A stretch of 64,000 nt of DNA from Peribacillus frigoritolerans (GTDB lineage Bacteria; Bacillota; Bacilli; Bacillales; DSM-1321): contig JAUPFL010000001.1 in assembly GCA_030562215.1 (NCBI GenBank), positions 2,530,501-2,594,500 on the forward strand. Reading direction: 5' to 3'. Positions 29,555 through 39,293 of this stretch are shown piece by piece (the stretch's first letter is position 1; each line of letters begins with the position of its first letter). The notes beneath the pieces are model-generated. The model did no database searches. It was not told the origin of the DNA and was given only the letters and a program-made list of their open reading frames with translations. Both the position numbers and the translations under genes were made by a program.

Positions 29555-30578
29555 GTGAAGGAGTATTTAGCGAAGTTAGCAGAGCGTCAATCATTGACGG
29601 AAGAAGAGATGAGCAGAGCAGCCCAATCGTTATTTTCAACAGATATCACCGAAAGCGAGATGGCAGCATTCATGATTGCCTTAAAAGCCAAAGGGGAAAC
29701 CGCAGGTGAAATAGCAAGCCTTGTCAGAGTCATGAGAAAAGAAGCAAGAAGTGTACAAACAAGCTCCCTTAATGTAATGGATAATTGCGGAACGGGAGGA
29801 GATGGGTCACAAAGCTTCAATATAAGTACAGCATCGGCCTTCGTACTTGCTGGGGCCGGTGTCAAGGTTGCCAAACATGGCAACCGTAGCATATCAAGTA
29901 AAACGGGAAGTGCGGATGTATTGGAAGCATTAGGCGTTAATTTGTACTTGGAGCCTGACATGTTAAAAGAGCTGTTGGAGGAAAATGGAATCACATTCTT
30001 ATTTGCGCCATCGGTCCACCCTAATATTGCAAGGGTAATGAAAGTGAGAAAAGAACTGAAAATTCCGACGATATTTAATCTCATCGGTCCTCTGACAAAT
30101 CCAGTCCAACTCGACACGCAATTAATGGGAATCAATCGACGCGATATGCTCGAGCTTTTTGCGGAAGTGCTACATAAATTAGGCAGGAAACGCGCTGTCG
30201 TGATAAATGGTGCCGGTTTTATGGATGAAGCGAGCCTGCAGGGTGAAAACTCACTCGTCCTTTTTGGAGCAAGGAGATATTATACCATTTACGCTGCATC
30301 CTGAAGAAGTCGATCTGCCGGTTTACGGAAATGATGCCATCCGTGGCGGTGACGCCAAACAAAATGCCGATATCATGCTTAGGCTTCTCAAAGGGGAAAA
30401 AGGGGCCTATCGTGATACCGTTTTATTGAATGCTGGATTGGGATTATACGCACATGGTACGGCAGCGACAATCAAAAAAGGAATCTCCATGGCCAAAGAA
30501 AGCCTCGATAGCGGATCGGCTCTTGCAAAGTTAGAAAATCTGATTGCTTATGGCAATAGAAATAAGGTGGTCATGTAA
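29555..30578 (+). CDS. trpD: Anthranilate phosphoribosyltransferase (one frameshift)
   Basis: 340 residues when repaired. Motifs [18 protein letters not shown] (PRPP loop) and [18 protein letters not shown] are intact. It joins anthranilate to PRPP. An extra T near 30260 (CCTTTTTGGAGC) throws the frame; removing it gives [19 protein letters not shown] and runs to TAA at 30578. GTG start at 29555 behind GGGGGAG. Confidence 0.93.
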
Positions 30579-31354
30579 TGGAAAATATCTTAACGAAAAT
30601 CATCGAACAGAAAAAGGTGGAAGTCGCAAAATTAAAAGAAAGGGGCTTACAAGATTCGGTAATGATCAACATAGTCAGACCATCTTTGGTGGAAAATTTG
30701 AAAACGGCCAAATCGATGGCTGTCATCGCGGAAATAAAACGGGCTTCCCCTTCAAAAGGGGACATTAAAATCAATGTAAATCCGATCGAGCAGGCCCTTT
30801 CATATGAAAGGGGCGGAGCGGCAGCGATATCCGTATTGACCGATGAGGTTTTCTTTAAAGGATCAATTGCAGATTTGAGAATCGTAAGCGAAACCATACG
30901 GATTCCCAGGTTGTGTAAAGATTTCATCATCGATGAAATCCAAATCGATCGGGCCCATCAAGCTGGTGCCACTATCATTCTTTTGATTGTGGCAGCACTT
31001 TCTAAAGAACGCCTTCATGAATTATATCAATATGCGAAAAAGAAAGGGCTTGAAGTATTGACGGAAGTCCATGATGAAGACGAACTGGAATGTGCTCTAG
31101 GGCTGAATGCAGAGCTCATAGGGATTAATAATCGGAATTTAAAGACCTTCAAAGTGGATTTGGCTGTAACGGAGCGACTGGGGAAGTTACTTGATCTCAA
31201 ACGCCATATCATTATCAGTGAAAGTGGGATCAAAACAAAAGAAGACGTGATGCGTGTAAAGGATGCTGGTGCAAAAGCGATTTTGGTTGGGGAGACACTG
31301 ATGACTGCATCAAATCTTTCGCACACGATGGCCGAACTGCAAATGAGTATATAA
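30578..31354 (+). CDS. trpC: Indole-3-glycerol phosphate synthase
   Basis: 258 residues, intact TIM barrel; the start overlaps the trpD stop by one base. Catalytic features: EIKRASPSKGDI (Glu and Lys), KDFIIDEIQI, LEVLTEVHDEDEL, GINNRNLKTF and SESGI. It closes the indole ring from the carboxyphenylamino-deoxyribulose phosphate. Confidence 0.96.
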   Translation: MENILTKIIEQKKVEVAKLKERGLQDSVMINIVRPSLVENLKTAKSMAVIAEIKRASPSKGDIKINVNPIEQALSYERGGAAAISVLTDEVFFKGSIADLRIVSETIRIPRLCKDFIIDEIQIDRAHQAGATIILLIVAALSKERLHELYQYAKKKGLEVLTEVHDEDELECALGLNAELIGINNRNLKTFKVDLAVTERLGKLLDLKRHIIISESGIKTKEDVMRVKDAGAKAILVGETLMTASNLSHTMAELQMSI

Positions 31355-31364
31355 GGAGATTAAT

Positions 31365-31982
31365 ATGTTAGTGAAAATCTGCGGGATAAAGACTTTGGCA
31401 GCTGCTCAGACTGCTGTTAGTTCCGGGGCGGACTTCATTGGTTTCATTTTTGCCGAGAGTAGCAGGAAGGTTGAGCCAGAGATAGTAGGAGAATTCGGAG
31501 CGAATCTAGCTGGACATATTAAAAAAGTCGGAGTGTTTGCCAATCAAACTGAGCAAGAAGTGATAAAAAGTGCTGAAATTGCGGGATTGGATTATATTCA
31601 GCTTCATGGTAACGAGCCCGCCAGCTTTGCTAGCAGAATGCCCCTACCGGTGATCAAAGCCTTTGCCGTAAATTCAGAGAAAGACCTTGAAAACCTTCAT
31701 GAATATCCAGCAGATTATCTATTGGTCGATCTTCCTAAGAGTGCATCTGGAAACGGATTGACTTTGGATTGGGATATGATTCGAAAAGCGGATCTGCCAC
31801 TGGGGAAGGTAATTCTAGCAGGTGGCCTGACTCCGGAAAATGTCGGAAAAGCGATTAATGCAGTTTCACCATTCGCAGTTGACGTAGCCAGTGGTGTTGA
31901 AACAAACGGAATAAAAGATGCTGTAAAAATAAAAGCATTTATTAATGAGGCTAAAAAACAGCCGGAAAAGAGGAATGAATAG
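31365..31982 (+). CDS. trpF: Phosphoribosylanthranilate isomerase
   Basis: 205 residues, intact, ATG behind AAGGAG. Catalytic cysteine in VKICGIKT at residue 6 and aspartate in FAVDVASGVE; other barrel motifs GADFIGFIF and QLHGNE. It performs the Amadori rearrangement between TrpD and TrpC. Confidence 0.96.
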   Translation: MLVKICGIKTLAAAQTAVSSGADFIGFIFAESSRKVEPEIVGEFGANLAGHIKKVGVFANQTEQEVIKSAEIAGLDYIQLHGNEPASFASRMPLPVIKAFAVNSEKDLENLHEYPADYLLVDLPKSASGNGLTLDWDMIRKADLPLGKVILAGGLTPENVGKAINAVSPFAVDVASGVETNGIKDAVKIKAFINEAKKQPEKRNE

Positions 31983-33187
31983 ATGAACACCTATACACAG
32001 CCTGATAAAACTGGACATTTTGGAGCATATGGAGGCCGCTTTGTTCCGGAAACTTTAATGGCGGCGATTACTGAGCTTGAAGAAGTATATGAACAATCTA
32101 AAAATGATCCTGAATTCCAAAGGCAGCTAAGTTATTACCTGAAACAATATATCGGTCGGGAAACACCTCTTTATTTTGCGGAGAACTTAACGAGACTGGC
32201 TGGTGGTGCAGATATTTACCTGAAGCGCGAAGACTTGAATCATACCGGGGCCCACAAAATAAATAATACGATCGGTCAGGCTTTGCTGACTCAGAAAATG
32301 GGCAAGAAAAAAGTGATTGCCGAAACGGGTGCAGGACAGCACGGGGTTGCAACGGCGACTGTGTGTGCTTTGCTGAAGTTGGAATGCATCATCTTTATGG
32401 GAGAAGAAGATATCAGGAGACAGAAATTGAATGTATTCAGGATGGAGCTTTTGGGAGCCAAGGTCATATCTGTATCACAAGGAAGCGGGACACTGAAGGA
32501 TGCAGTAAATGAAGCGTTACGATATTGGGTGGCGAATGTGGATGACACCCATTATATAATGGGATCAGTTCTTGGTCCGCATCCATTCCCAGTAATTGTC
32601 CGTGATTTTCAAAGCGTGATAGGGAATGAAACAAAACGTCAATATTCTGAGGCGGTTCATTCCCTGCCGGACGCAGTAGTCGCATGCATAGGCGGAGGAA
32701 GTAATGCGATGGGGATGTTTTATCCCTTCATTGAGGATGAAACGGTAAAATTATACGGAGTGGAAGCGGCAGGGCATGGACTTGAAACACCATTACATGC
32801 TTCTAGTTTGACAAAGGGGAAACCTGGGGTGCTCCACGGGGCATTCATGTATGTTTTGCAGAACGAGGACGGTCAGATCCAGGAGGCACATTCAATTTCA
32901 GCAGGGCTTGATTATCCAGGGGTAGGGCCTGAACATAGTTATTTAAAAGATACGAATCGGGTGGAATATACTTCCGTAACCGATGATGAAGCCTTGGAAG
33001 CCCTAGCGATGCTGTCAAGGGAGGAAGGGATCATCCCTGCTTTAGAAAGTTCACATGCCATTTCCTACGGTTTAAAGCTTGCTAAGGAAATGGAGAAAGG
33101 AACAGGACTGGTGATTTGCCTGTCCGGCCGTGGTGATAAGGATGTTGAAACGGTCCAATCATTGATGGGGGTAGTGAACATGAATAA
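31983..33187 (+). CDS. trpB: Tryptophan synthase beta (fused to trpA in the raw sequence)
   Basis: TrpB, PLP enzyme that joins indole and serine. The PLP lysine is in [13 protein letters not shown] (near residue 86); the phosphate cup is GGGSNAMG. As read, the frame does not stop and continues into trpA, giving a 658-residue TrpB-TrpA chimera. At 33167-33171 there are five G (ATGGGGGTAG). With one more G the end reads SLMGGSEHE and stops at 33187, giving a 401-residue protein (B. subtilis TrpB is 400), with TAA overlapping the trpA start by eight bases. I treat the fusion as a sequencing error. Confidence 0.93.
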
Positions 33188-33959
33188 ATTAACAAATGCA
33201 CTTGAAGAATGTCAAACAAAGCAGGAAAAAGCATTCATACCATATATCATGGCAGGCGATGGAGGTCTTGAACGGTTAAAGAGCCAGCTTCTTTTTCTTG
33301 AAAACAGCGGGGCGACTGCCGTTGAACTAGGTATACCTTTCTCTGACCCTGTCGCTGATGGCCCCGTTATCCAACAAGCTGGCATCCGTTCTTTGGAAAA
33401 TGGAACAACTTTAAAAGATGTCCTTAAAAAAGTAATGGAAATCAAAAATGATGTGAACATCCCAATTATTTTAATGGGATATACGAATTCAATCCTGGCA
33501 TATGGACTTAAAGAGTTTACGAATGACTGTCTGCTAGCAGGGATTTCCGGGTGCATCATCCCCGATTTACCGATTGAAGAAGAAGCCATCTTTTCATCAA
33601 TCAAAACTGCAGGGATCGTTCTTATCCGACTTGTGACACTCACGTCTCCGGAAGAGCGCATCACCGAGATTACCGCAGGGGCGGAGGGTTTCATCTACGC
33701 AGTTACAGTCAAAGGCATCACAGGTGCCCGTGACGCCTTCGGGGAAGAACTTGGAGGCTATTTAAAGAAGGTAAAAGAGATAAGTCCGGTTCCCGTTCTT
33801 GCTGGGTTCGGCATATCGACGCCAGAACATGTCCGTGATGCAATACAATACTGCGATGGAGTCATTGCCGGCAGCAAGATCATCGAATGCTTCGAGTCAG
33901 GTAAGGAAGACCAAATTAGAGACTTGATACAAGCAAGCAAAGGCTTAGTGCAAAAATAG
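33180..33959 (+). CDS. trpA: Tryptophan synthase alpha
   Basis: 259 residues from ATG 33180, preceded by GGGGGT. TIM barrel with catalytic glutamate in [16 protein letters not shown] and aspartate about 11 residues later; also YTNSILAYG and GFGIS (phosphate site). Cleaves indole-glycerol phosphate to indole, which is channelled to TrpB. Last gene of the operon. Confidence 0.95.
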   Translation: MNKLTNALEECQTKQEKAFIPYIMAGDGGLERLKSQLLFLENSGATAVELGIPFSDPVADGPVIQQAGIRSLENGTTLKDVLKKVMEIKNDVNIPIILMGYTNSILAYGLKEFTNDCLLAGISGCIIPDLPIEEEAIFSSIKTAGIVLIRLVTLTSPEERITEITAGAEGFIYAVTVKGITGARDAFGEELGGYLKKVKEISPVPVLAGFGISTPEHVRDAIQYCDGVIAGSKIIECFESGKEDQIRDLIQASKGLVQK

Positions 33960-34017
33960 GAATGGATAGCTCCCAGGCTGCCCTCAGTTTGTAGGCAAGT
34001 TCTAACTTAAACATAGT

Positions 34018-34087
34018 CGATGGGGGCGAGTGTTCGGGACCGCCCGCGGAAAGCGAGTGCTGGTGGCAACGGTCAAATTTTAAAACC
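34018..34087. repeat. Shortened copy of the dispersed Bacillaceae repeat
   Basis: Shares GTGTTCGGGAC, CCGCCCGCGGAAAGCGAGTG and the AAACCTAAA end with the copy at 9945-10075, but the central part (CTCCTGCGGG through GAGGAGGCTCC) is missing. It lies just after trpA. Confidence 0.6.
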
Positions 34088-34091
34088 TAAA

Positions 34092-34132
34092 AAACTGTAG
34101 GCAAACTCAATGATTGAGTTTGCCTACAGTTT
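34092..34132 (+). terminator. Long perfect hairpin after trpA
   Basis: AAACTGTAGGCAAACTC and GAGTTTGCCTACAGTTT form 17 perfect pairs with a seven-base loop. No long T-run follows; a second hairpin does. Confidence 0.65.
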
Positions 34133-34134
34133 GA

Positions 34135-34158
34135 GGAGAGCCTTAAGGCTCTCCTTTT
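34135..34158 (+). terminator. Second terminator after trpA
   Basis: GGAGAGCC TTAA GGCTCTCC then TTTT. Confidence 0.8.
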
Positions 34159-34210
34159 ATCTTAACCTTAACCAGTATTTTTGTTGGATCCGAATAGGAA
34201 TCAAATGTGT

Positions 34211-34831
34211 TTAATTTAATTGATATAAGGGTAAAAGATGTTCAAACGCATCTTGAATGGTTTGAATGAAATCATCATCTTTTAACTTTATAGCATCATC
34301 ACGTGAAATTTTTATACCGCATAGGATTTCGGCTTTCTTTACCGTTTGCAAACGGGTGAACATTGAATTCAAATCATCTACTCCAAGACCATCATGAGGG
34401 ATGACATCAGGTTTTGTATGGTCCATTGACCAAACATAATGGGAGGGAATGCTATTCACCAAGCGGTCTGCCTGTTGCTCCAGATGCTTTCCGATTTCCA
34501 TTTTATTAGGGGCTTCATAAATGACGGCATACCAGATGAACATATGCGTTTCCCATAACCCGATTTGGAAATGCGGCATCATTTTATAACCTCTGCTATT
34601 GGCAGCAAAAGCAACCCATGTATCATTGGGAGGATTCACTGTCCGTCTAGCATGCTTTGCAACGTGAGGGTGCATTTCATCGCCGGTCATAACTGACAGT
34701 TTTTGAGAAAAGTGCTCTCCTAGGGCTTGTAATTTGGGCTGGATCCGTTCTTTTAAAGCATCCATGCGCGGTTCCAATCCATCAATTTTAAAAACATCAA
34801 AATCATTTGCTGTAAAACTTTCTATATTCAT
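34211..34831 (-). CDS. yktB: UPF0637/DUF1054 protein YktB
   Basis: About 206 residues, intact. Sequence features: MNIESFTANDFDVFKIDGL, MHPHVAKHARRTVNPP, MMPHFQIGLWETHMFIW. The DUF1054 family is widespread in Firmicutes with no known reaction. Two ATGs lie six bases apart; the one at 34831 is better spaced from AGGAG than that at 34837. Confidence 0.9.
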   Translation of the reverse strand: MNIESFTANDFDVFKIDGLEPRMDALKERIQPKLQALGEHFSQKLSVMTGDEMHPHVAKHARRTVNPPNDTWVAFAANSRGYKMMPHFQIGLWETHMFIWYAVIYEAPNKMEIGKHLEQQADRLVNSIPSHYVWSMDHTKPDVIPHDGLGVDDLNSMFTRLQTVKKAEILCGIKISRDDAIKLKDDDFIQTIQDAFEHLLPLYQLN

Positions 34832-35025
34832 TTTCATCTCTCCTACCGTAATATCTGCACATATTGTAGCATAAGTAAAAGTAAAATTTAAAAAATACGA
34901 TTCGGGTTGGCGATGTAAAATTCCTTATAGGTTATAGCACAAATTAGTTGCTATTTGAGGTAGGAAGTCATATGATAAAATAAATTCAGAAAATTACGTT
35001 AATTAACGAAGGGAGAATGTTAATT

Positions 35026-35223
35026 ATGAAACAAGTCATGAACCAAGCATTAAAAGCTAAAGAAGTTGAAAGACATAGAGCTGCAGTGTTAAGAATGGAA
35101 ATGGACTATGAATTAGCAACCCTTTTTGAAGCAATCGGTGAAGAGAATGACCAAAAGAGGTCACAATGCAAGCAAAGGCTAGAACGCATCCGCTTGGAAT
35201 TGTTGAAACTGAAAGCCTTGTAA
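35026..35223 (+). CDS. ykzI: Small coiled-coil protein, YkzI-like
   Basis: 65 residues, nearly all helical and charged (KEVERHRAAVLRMEMDYELA; RLERIRLELLKLKAL). Its place between yktB and yktC matches ykzI. I prefer the ATG at 35026 to that at 35017, because GAAGGGA ends at 35014. Function unknown. Confidence 0.7.
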   Translation: MKQVMNQALKAKEVERHRAAVLRMEMDYELATLFEAIGEENDQKRSQCKQRLERIRLELLKLKAL

Positions 35224-35584
35224 ATGATGGGCTGCAGAGAACTTGAAGGAGAATGAATTAAGGAAATGAATCAATTTCAATACAAGGAATTTTATTATAG
35301 ATGAACGGGCACTTTATTTTATTAAAAATAATGTGTCCGTTTTTCATTAAATGTCCAATATATATAAGGTGGCATTTTATTTTGGTTCGCGTCCCTTTAA
35401 TAAGGAAGGGAAGCGTCGAGTAAAGGATTAATGGATGGGCAGTCAAGGAACCTTCTTTCCCCATAAGATAAAAAAATGGAAAATTTAAGATGTTAAAAGC
35501 TTGAAGGCAAGCTATATTTGCTTTAATCTTTAAAAGAGGATCATTTTAATGTAGTTTCTGATCATAAAGGACGGGGATATTATA
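35224..35584. other. Spacer ykzI-yktC
   Basis: Holds the ykzI terminator and then about 230 bases without a gene. A stretch at 35360-35415 (AAGGTGGCA, then GCGTCCCTT / AAGGGAAGCG) loosely recalls the 3' half of a T-box, but there is no stem I. No promoter was picked with confidence. Confidence 0.35.
35305..35344 (+). terminator. Terminator after ykzI
   Basis: ACGGGCACTTTATTTT pairs with AAAATAATGTGTCCGT with one mismatch and one G-U; T-run follows. Confidence 0.75.
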
Positions 35585-36385
35585 ATGGCATCGGTCAAGG
35601 AAATGGATACATATGCGAAGTTATGGATGAAAGAAGCGGGTACCAGGCTAAGGGCGTCCTTTAAAACCAAGTTGAATATTGAAATGAAAACGAATCCGAA
35701 TGATTTGGTCACTAATATGGATAAGGGGATAGAAAAGTTTTTTGCGAAAAATCGGCGAAGTTTTTCCAGAACACCGCATTTTTGGTGAAGAGGGAATGGG
35801 CAATGATATTAAAGACCTAAAAGGTACGGTGTGGATCATCGATCCTATTGATGGAACTTTGAATTTCATTCATCAACAGAGGAATTTTGCAATTTCTCTT
35901 GGGGTTTATGTGGACGGCATCGGAAAGATTGGCATGGTTTATGATGTCTTTAGTGATGAATTATATCATGCGATTAAGGGTCAAGGAGCATTTTTGAATG
36001 ATCAAAGGCTTCCCTCCCTTGAAGAAGCATCAGTAAGCAAAGCGATCATTTCCATCAATGCAAGCTGGGTAACGGAAAACCGGAGGATAGACCCGAGTCT
36101 TTTGGCACCGTTAGTTCGCGATGCAAGAGGAACACGATCTTATGGCTCGGCAGCATTGGAGCTGGCATTCGTGGCCGCTGGAAGGATTGATGCATACATA
36201 ACCATGAGACTCATGCCTTGGGACTTTGCCGGGGAGTTTTACTGGTTGAGGAAGTGGGCGGGGAAATTAGTAATATTAAAGGTGGCAAATTGGATTTTTT
36301 AGAAGGCGACTCACTTTTTGTATCTAAACCAGGGCTACACAAAGAAGTATTCGACAAATATTTGTCAGGAAACTCCAACCATTAG
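35585..36385 (+). CDS. yktC: Inositol-monophosphatase-family YktC (two frameshifts)
   Basis: 266 residues when repaired. Metal-binding motifs of the IMPase superfamily: GEEGMG (Glu), WIIDPIDGTLNFIHQ (Asp-Pro-Ile-Asp-Gly-Thr) and MPWDFAGG near 220. B. subtilis YktC dephosphorylates inositol phosphates and FMN-like substrates in vitro. An extra A near 35752 (GCGAAAAATCGG) and a missing G near 36233 (GCCGGGGAGTT; repaired GGVLLVEEVGGEISNIKGG) break the frame; the end becomes TAG at 36385. Confidence 0.88.
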
Positions 36386-36444
36386 TAAATGCGGCCATGA
36401 TAAAAGTCTTGCACGGAAGGAATTCTCATTTAGAAATAATTAAC

Positions 36445-36476
36445 AAAAAAACTCGCTGTCTGTCAGCGAGTTTTTT
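36445..36476. terminator. Bidirectional terminator yktC / ylaF
   Basis: AAAAAACTCGCTG / CAGCGAGTTTTTT stem between convergent genes. Confidence 0.85.
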
Positions 36477-36479
36477 ATA

Positions 36480-36662
36480 TTATAACTTCCCGGCTTCACG
36501 TAATTTCTTCTTCTGAGTGAAACCGAACCCCATGATTCCGCAAAGAATAACGATTGCAGCTAATATTCCAATCAAGCTTTTTTCAGCAATGAAGATGCCA
36601 ATGGAGCCAATGCTGGCTGTTGCCAATAACGCTAATATTAAGAAATTCCATTTAATGTTCAT
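36480..36662 (-). CDS. ylaF: Small membrane protein YlaF (DUF5325)
   Basis: 60 residues with two helices (FLILALLATASIGSIGIFI; LIGILAAIVILCGIMGFGF) and a basic tail QKKKLREAGKL. Matches YlaF in sequence type and in position beside typA. ATG at 36662, five bases after GGGGTGA; a GTG three codons earlier is inside the ribosome site. Function unknown. Confidence 0.8.
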   Translation of the reverse strand: MNIKWNFLILALLATASIGSIGIFIAEKSLIGILAAIVILCGIMGFGFTQKKKLREAGKL

Positions 36663-36786
36663 TAATATCACCCCTAATAAATCTATTGTACATAATTTCT
36701 GTATTTGTTTCTAGTATGTTTGTGATATAATATGTAAGTTAATACTAGTGATACGTTTTACACAAACTTTTTTAGGAGTGAATTTT

Positions 36787-38636
36787 TTGAAATTAAGAGA
36801 AAATATTCGTAATATAGCCATCATCGCTCACGTTGACCATGGTAAAACGACGTTAGTGGATCAGTTGCTAAAGCAATCTGGTACTTTCCGTGAAAATGAA
36901 CATGTGGAAGAACGTGCGATGGATTCTAATGCGATTGAAAAAGAACGCGGAATTACGATTCTTGCGAAAAATACAGCAGTTCAATACCAAGACACAAGAA
37001 TCAATATTTTGGATACACCTGGTCATGCCGACTTTGGCGGTGAAGTGGAACGGATCATGAAAATGGTTGATGGTGTTCTTCTTGTAGTTGATGCATATGA
37101 AGGCTGTATGCCGCAAACTCGCTTCGTGTTGAAAAAGCATTGGAACAAAAGATCACACCAATCGTTGTCGTGAATAAAATCGATAAAGATTCTGCACGCC
37201 CAAATGAAGTGGTAGATGAAGTAATTGACTTATTCATCGAACTAGGAGCAGAAGAAGAACAGTTAGACTTCCCAGTTGTCTTCACTTCAGGTATCGCTGG
37301 TACTGCAAGCTTGGATTCAGATCCTGCTAAACAAGAAAAAGACATGACCCCACTTTTCGAAACAATCGTCGAAACGATCCCTGCACCAATTGATAACTCA
37401 GATGAACCGCTTCAATTCCAAGTGGCTTTACTTGACTACAATGATTATGTAGGACGTATTGGTGTTGGCCGTGTATTCCGCGGTAAAATGCATGTAGGTC
37501 AACAAGTTTCATTAATGAAACTTGATGGGACGGTCAAACAATTCCGTGTAACGAAAATCTTTGGTTATATCGGCTTGAAGAAAGTTGAAATCAAGAAGCC
37601 GTTGCCGGTGATTTAATTGCCGTATCTGGTATGGAGGATATAAACGTAGGGGAAACGGTTTGTCCGACCGAGCACCCTGATGCACTACCTATCCTGCGTA
37701 TTGACGAGCCAACATTACAGATGACTTTCCTTGTAAATAACAGCCCATTTGCAGGCCGTGAAGGGAAATTCGTTACAGCTCGTAAAATTGAAGAGCGTTT
37801 GAGAAACCAATTACAGACGGATGTCAGCTTAAGAGTCGAAAATACTGATTCTCCGGATGTCTGGGTTGTTTCAGGTCGTGGAGAGCTTCACCTTTCCATC
37901 CTGATCGAAAACATGAGACGTGAAGGTTATGAACTGCAGGTTTCTAAACCGGAAGTTATCGTTCGTTTGATTGATGGTGTCCGTTGTGAACCGGTTGAAC
38001 GTGTACAAATCGACGTACCTGAAGAGCACACTGGTTCGATCATGGAATCAATGGGAGCCCGTAAAGGTGAATTGTTGGACATGATCAATAGCGGAAGCGG
38101 TCAAGTTCGTTTACTATTCACTGTTCCAGCTCGCGGACTTATTGGATATTCAACTGAGTTCTTAACGATTACACGCGGATATGGTATCATGAACCATTCA
38201 TTTGACAGCTACCAGCCAATGGCTCAAGGTCAAGTCGGCGGAAGACGTCAAGGTGTACTTGTATCCATGGAATCAGGAAAAACTACACAATATGGTATTA
38301 TGCAAGTAGAAGACCGCGGTGTTATTTTCGTTGAGCCAGGTACGGATATTTATGAAGGAATGATCGTTGGGGAACATAACCGTGATAGCGATTTGACTGT
38401 TAATATCGTGAAAGCGAAACAAATGACAAATATGCGTTCAGCGAATAAAGACCAAACTTCTTCCATGAAAAAACCGAGAATCATGTCCCTTGAAGAAGCT
38501 CTGGAATATTTGAACGATGACGAGTACTGTGAAGTAACTCCGGATTCTATCCGCCTTCGTAAAAAAAATACTTGATAAAAACGAGCGTGAAAGAGCAGCT
38601 AAAAGAAAAAAGTTGCACTTGAAGAAAAATAAATAG
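36787..38636 (+). CDS. typA: GTPase TypA/BipA (three frameshifts)
   Basis: Translation-factor GTPase, 616 residues when repaired. G1 is [14 protein letters not shown]2 ERGITI, G3 [12 protein letters not shown] and G4 NKID; the EF-G-like C-terminal domains follow. It binds ribosomes and is needed for growth at low temperature and under stress. One A is missing near 37133 (repaired [14 protein letters not shown]), one G near 37592 (repaired [15 protein letters not shown]), and there is an extra A near 38561 (eight A; repaired [17 protein letters not shown], stop at 38636). TTG start at 36787 behind TAGGAGTG. Confidence 0.95.
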
Positions 38637-38654
38637 CAAGAGGAGGAGAAAAGA

Positions 38655-38963
38655 TTGGATATCCAAGAGCGATTATCATTTTTTGCAGCATTGTACAGAG
38701 TGGATGAAAATCCTGAAGCAGGAATGTGGTATTTATATTTGACGGTCTTTGGATTATGCATCCTTGTCTATCAGTTGGGTTTTGCCAAAAAGTTACCTTT
38801 GCTAAAAAATGTGGTCATTTATGTGGTAATGGCACTTGGATGTACCCTTCTTTCTTTCTTTGCTGTGTTTCTTCCTATGGGGGAGGCATTAGTCATCGCT
38901 TCACTTGTTCTGGGGATTTATAGAATCCGTCTTAATAATTCGAGAAAAGAAGAACAGGCTTAA
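38655..38963 (+). CDS. ylaH: YlaH-like membrane protein
   Basis: 102 residues with three hydrophobic helices ([54 protein letters not shown]). YlaH family; same place after typA as in B. subtilis. TTG start behind AAGAGGAGGAG. Function unknown. Confidence 0.88.
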   Translation: MDIQERLSFFAALYRVDENPEAGMWYLYLTVFGLCILVYQLGFAKKLPLLKNVVIYVVMALGCTLLSFFAVFLPMGEALVIASLVLGIYRIRLNNSRKEEQA

Positions 38964-38964
38964 G

Positions 38965-39252
38965 ATGATGAAATCATTACAGGATGCTTTATACAATTGG
39001 TTGACGATCAAAGTTGTCTGTGATGCAAGGCCTGATGATACAGCTGCACGTGATACAGAAATGTTTTTCATGAAGATGCTGAAAGATGATCATCAGGTGA
39101 TTATCGATTCGGTTACAAAAACAGAACCTTTTTATTTCGTCGAGTATCTTTTGGGAGACGAAATGAAAAAGCAGCGTTATCCGATTGAATTGATTGATAT
39201 CATGTTAGACCAAATTCAGTTAGAGCCAGAAAAGTATAAAAATATCGAGTAA
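38965..39252 (+). CDS. Conserved hypothetical protein after ylaH
   Basis: 95 residues, acidic, soluble, intact (MMKSLQDALYNWLTIKVVC..., ending QLEPEKYKNIE). It starts one base after the ylaH stop, so the two are translationally coupled; its own ribosome site is weak. I know similar small proteins beside ylaH in other Bacillus but no function. Confidence 0.7.
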   Translation: MMKSLQDALYNWLTIKVVCDARPDDTAARDTEMFFMKMLKDDHQVIIDSVTKTEPFYFVEYLLGDEMKKQRYPIELIDIMLDQIQLEPEKYKNIE

Positions 39253-39257
39253 TGATA

Positions 39258-39293
39258 AAAAAGAACCGTGCGATAATATGCACGGTTCTTTTT
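39258..39293. terminator. Bidirectional terminator
   Basis: AAAAAAGAACCGTGC / GCACGGTTCTTTTTT, fifteen pairs, between convergent genes. Confidence 0.9.

Noticed and set aside
35258-35464. Minus-strand 68-codon frame after ykzI
   Set aside because: It runs through the ykzI terminator and has no ribosome site or family features.
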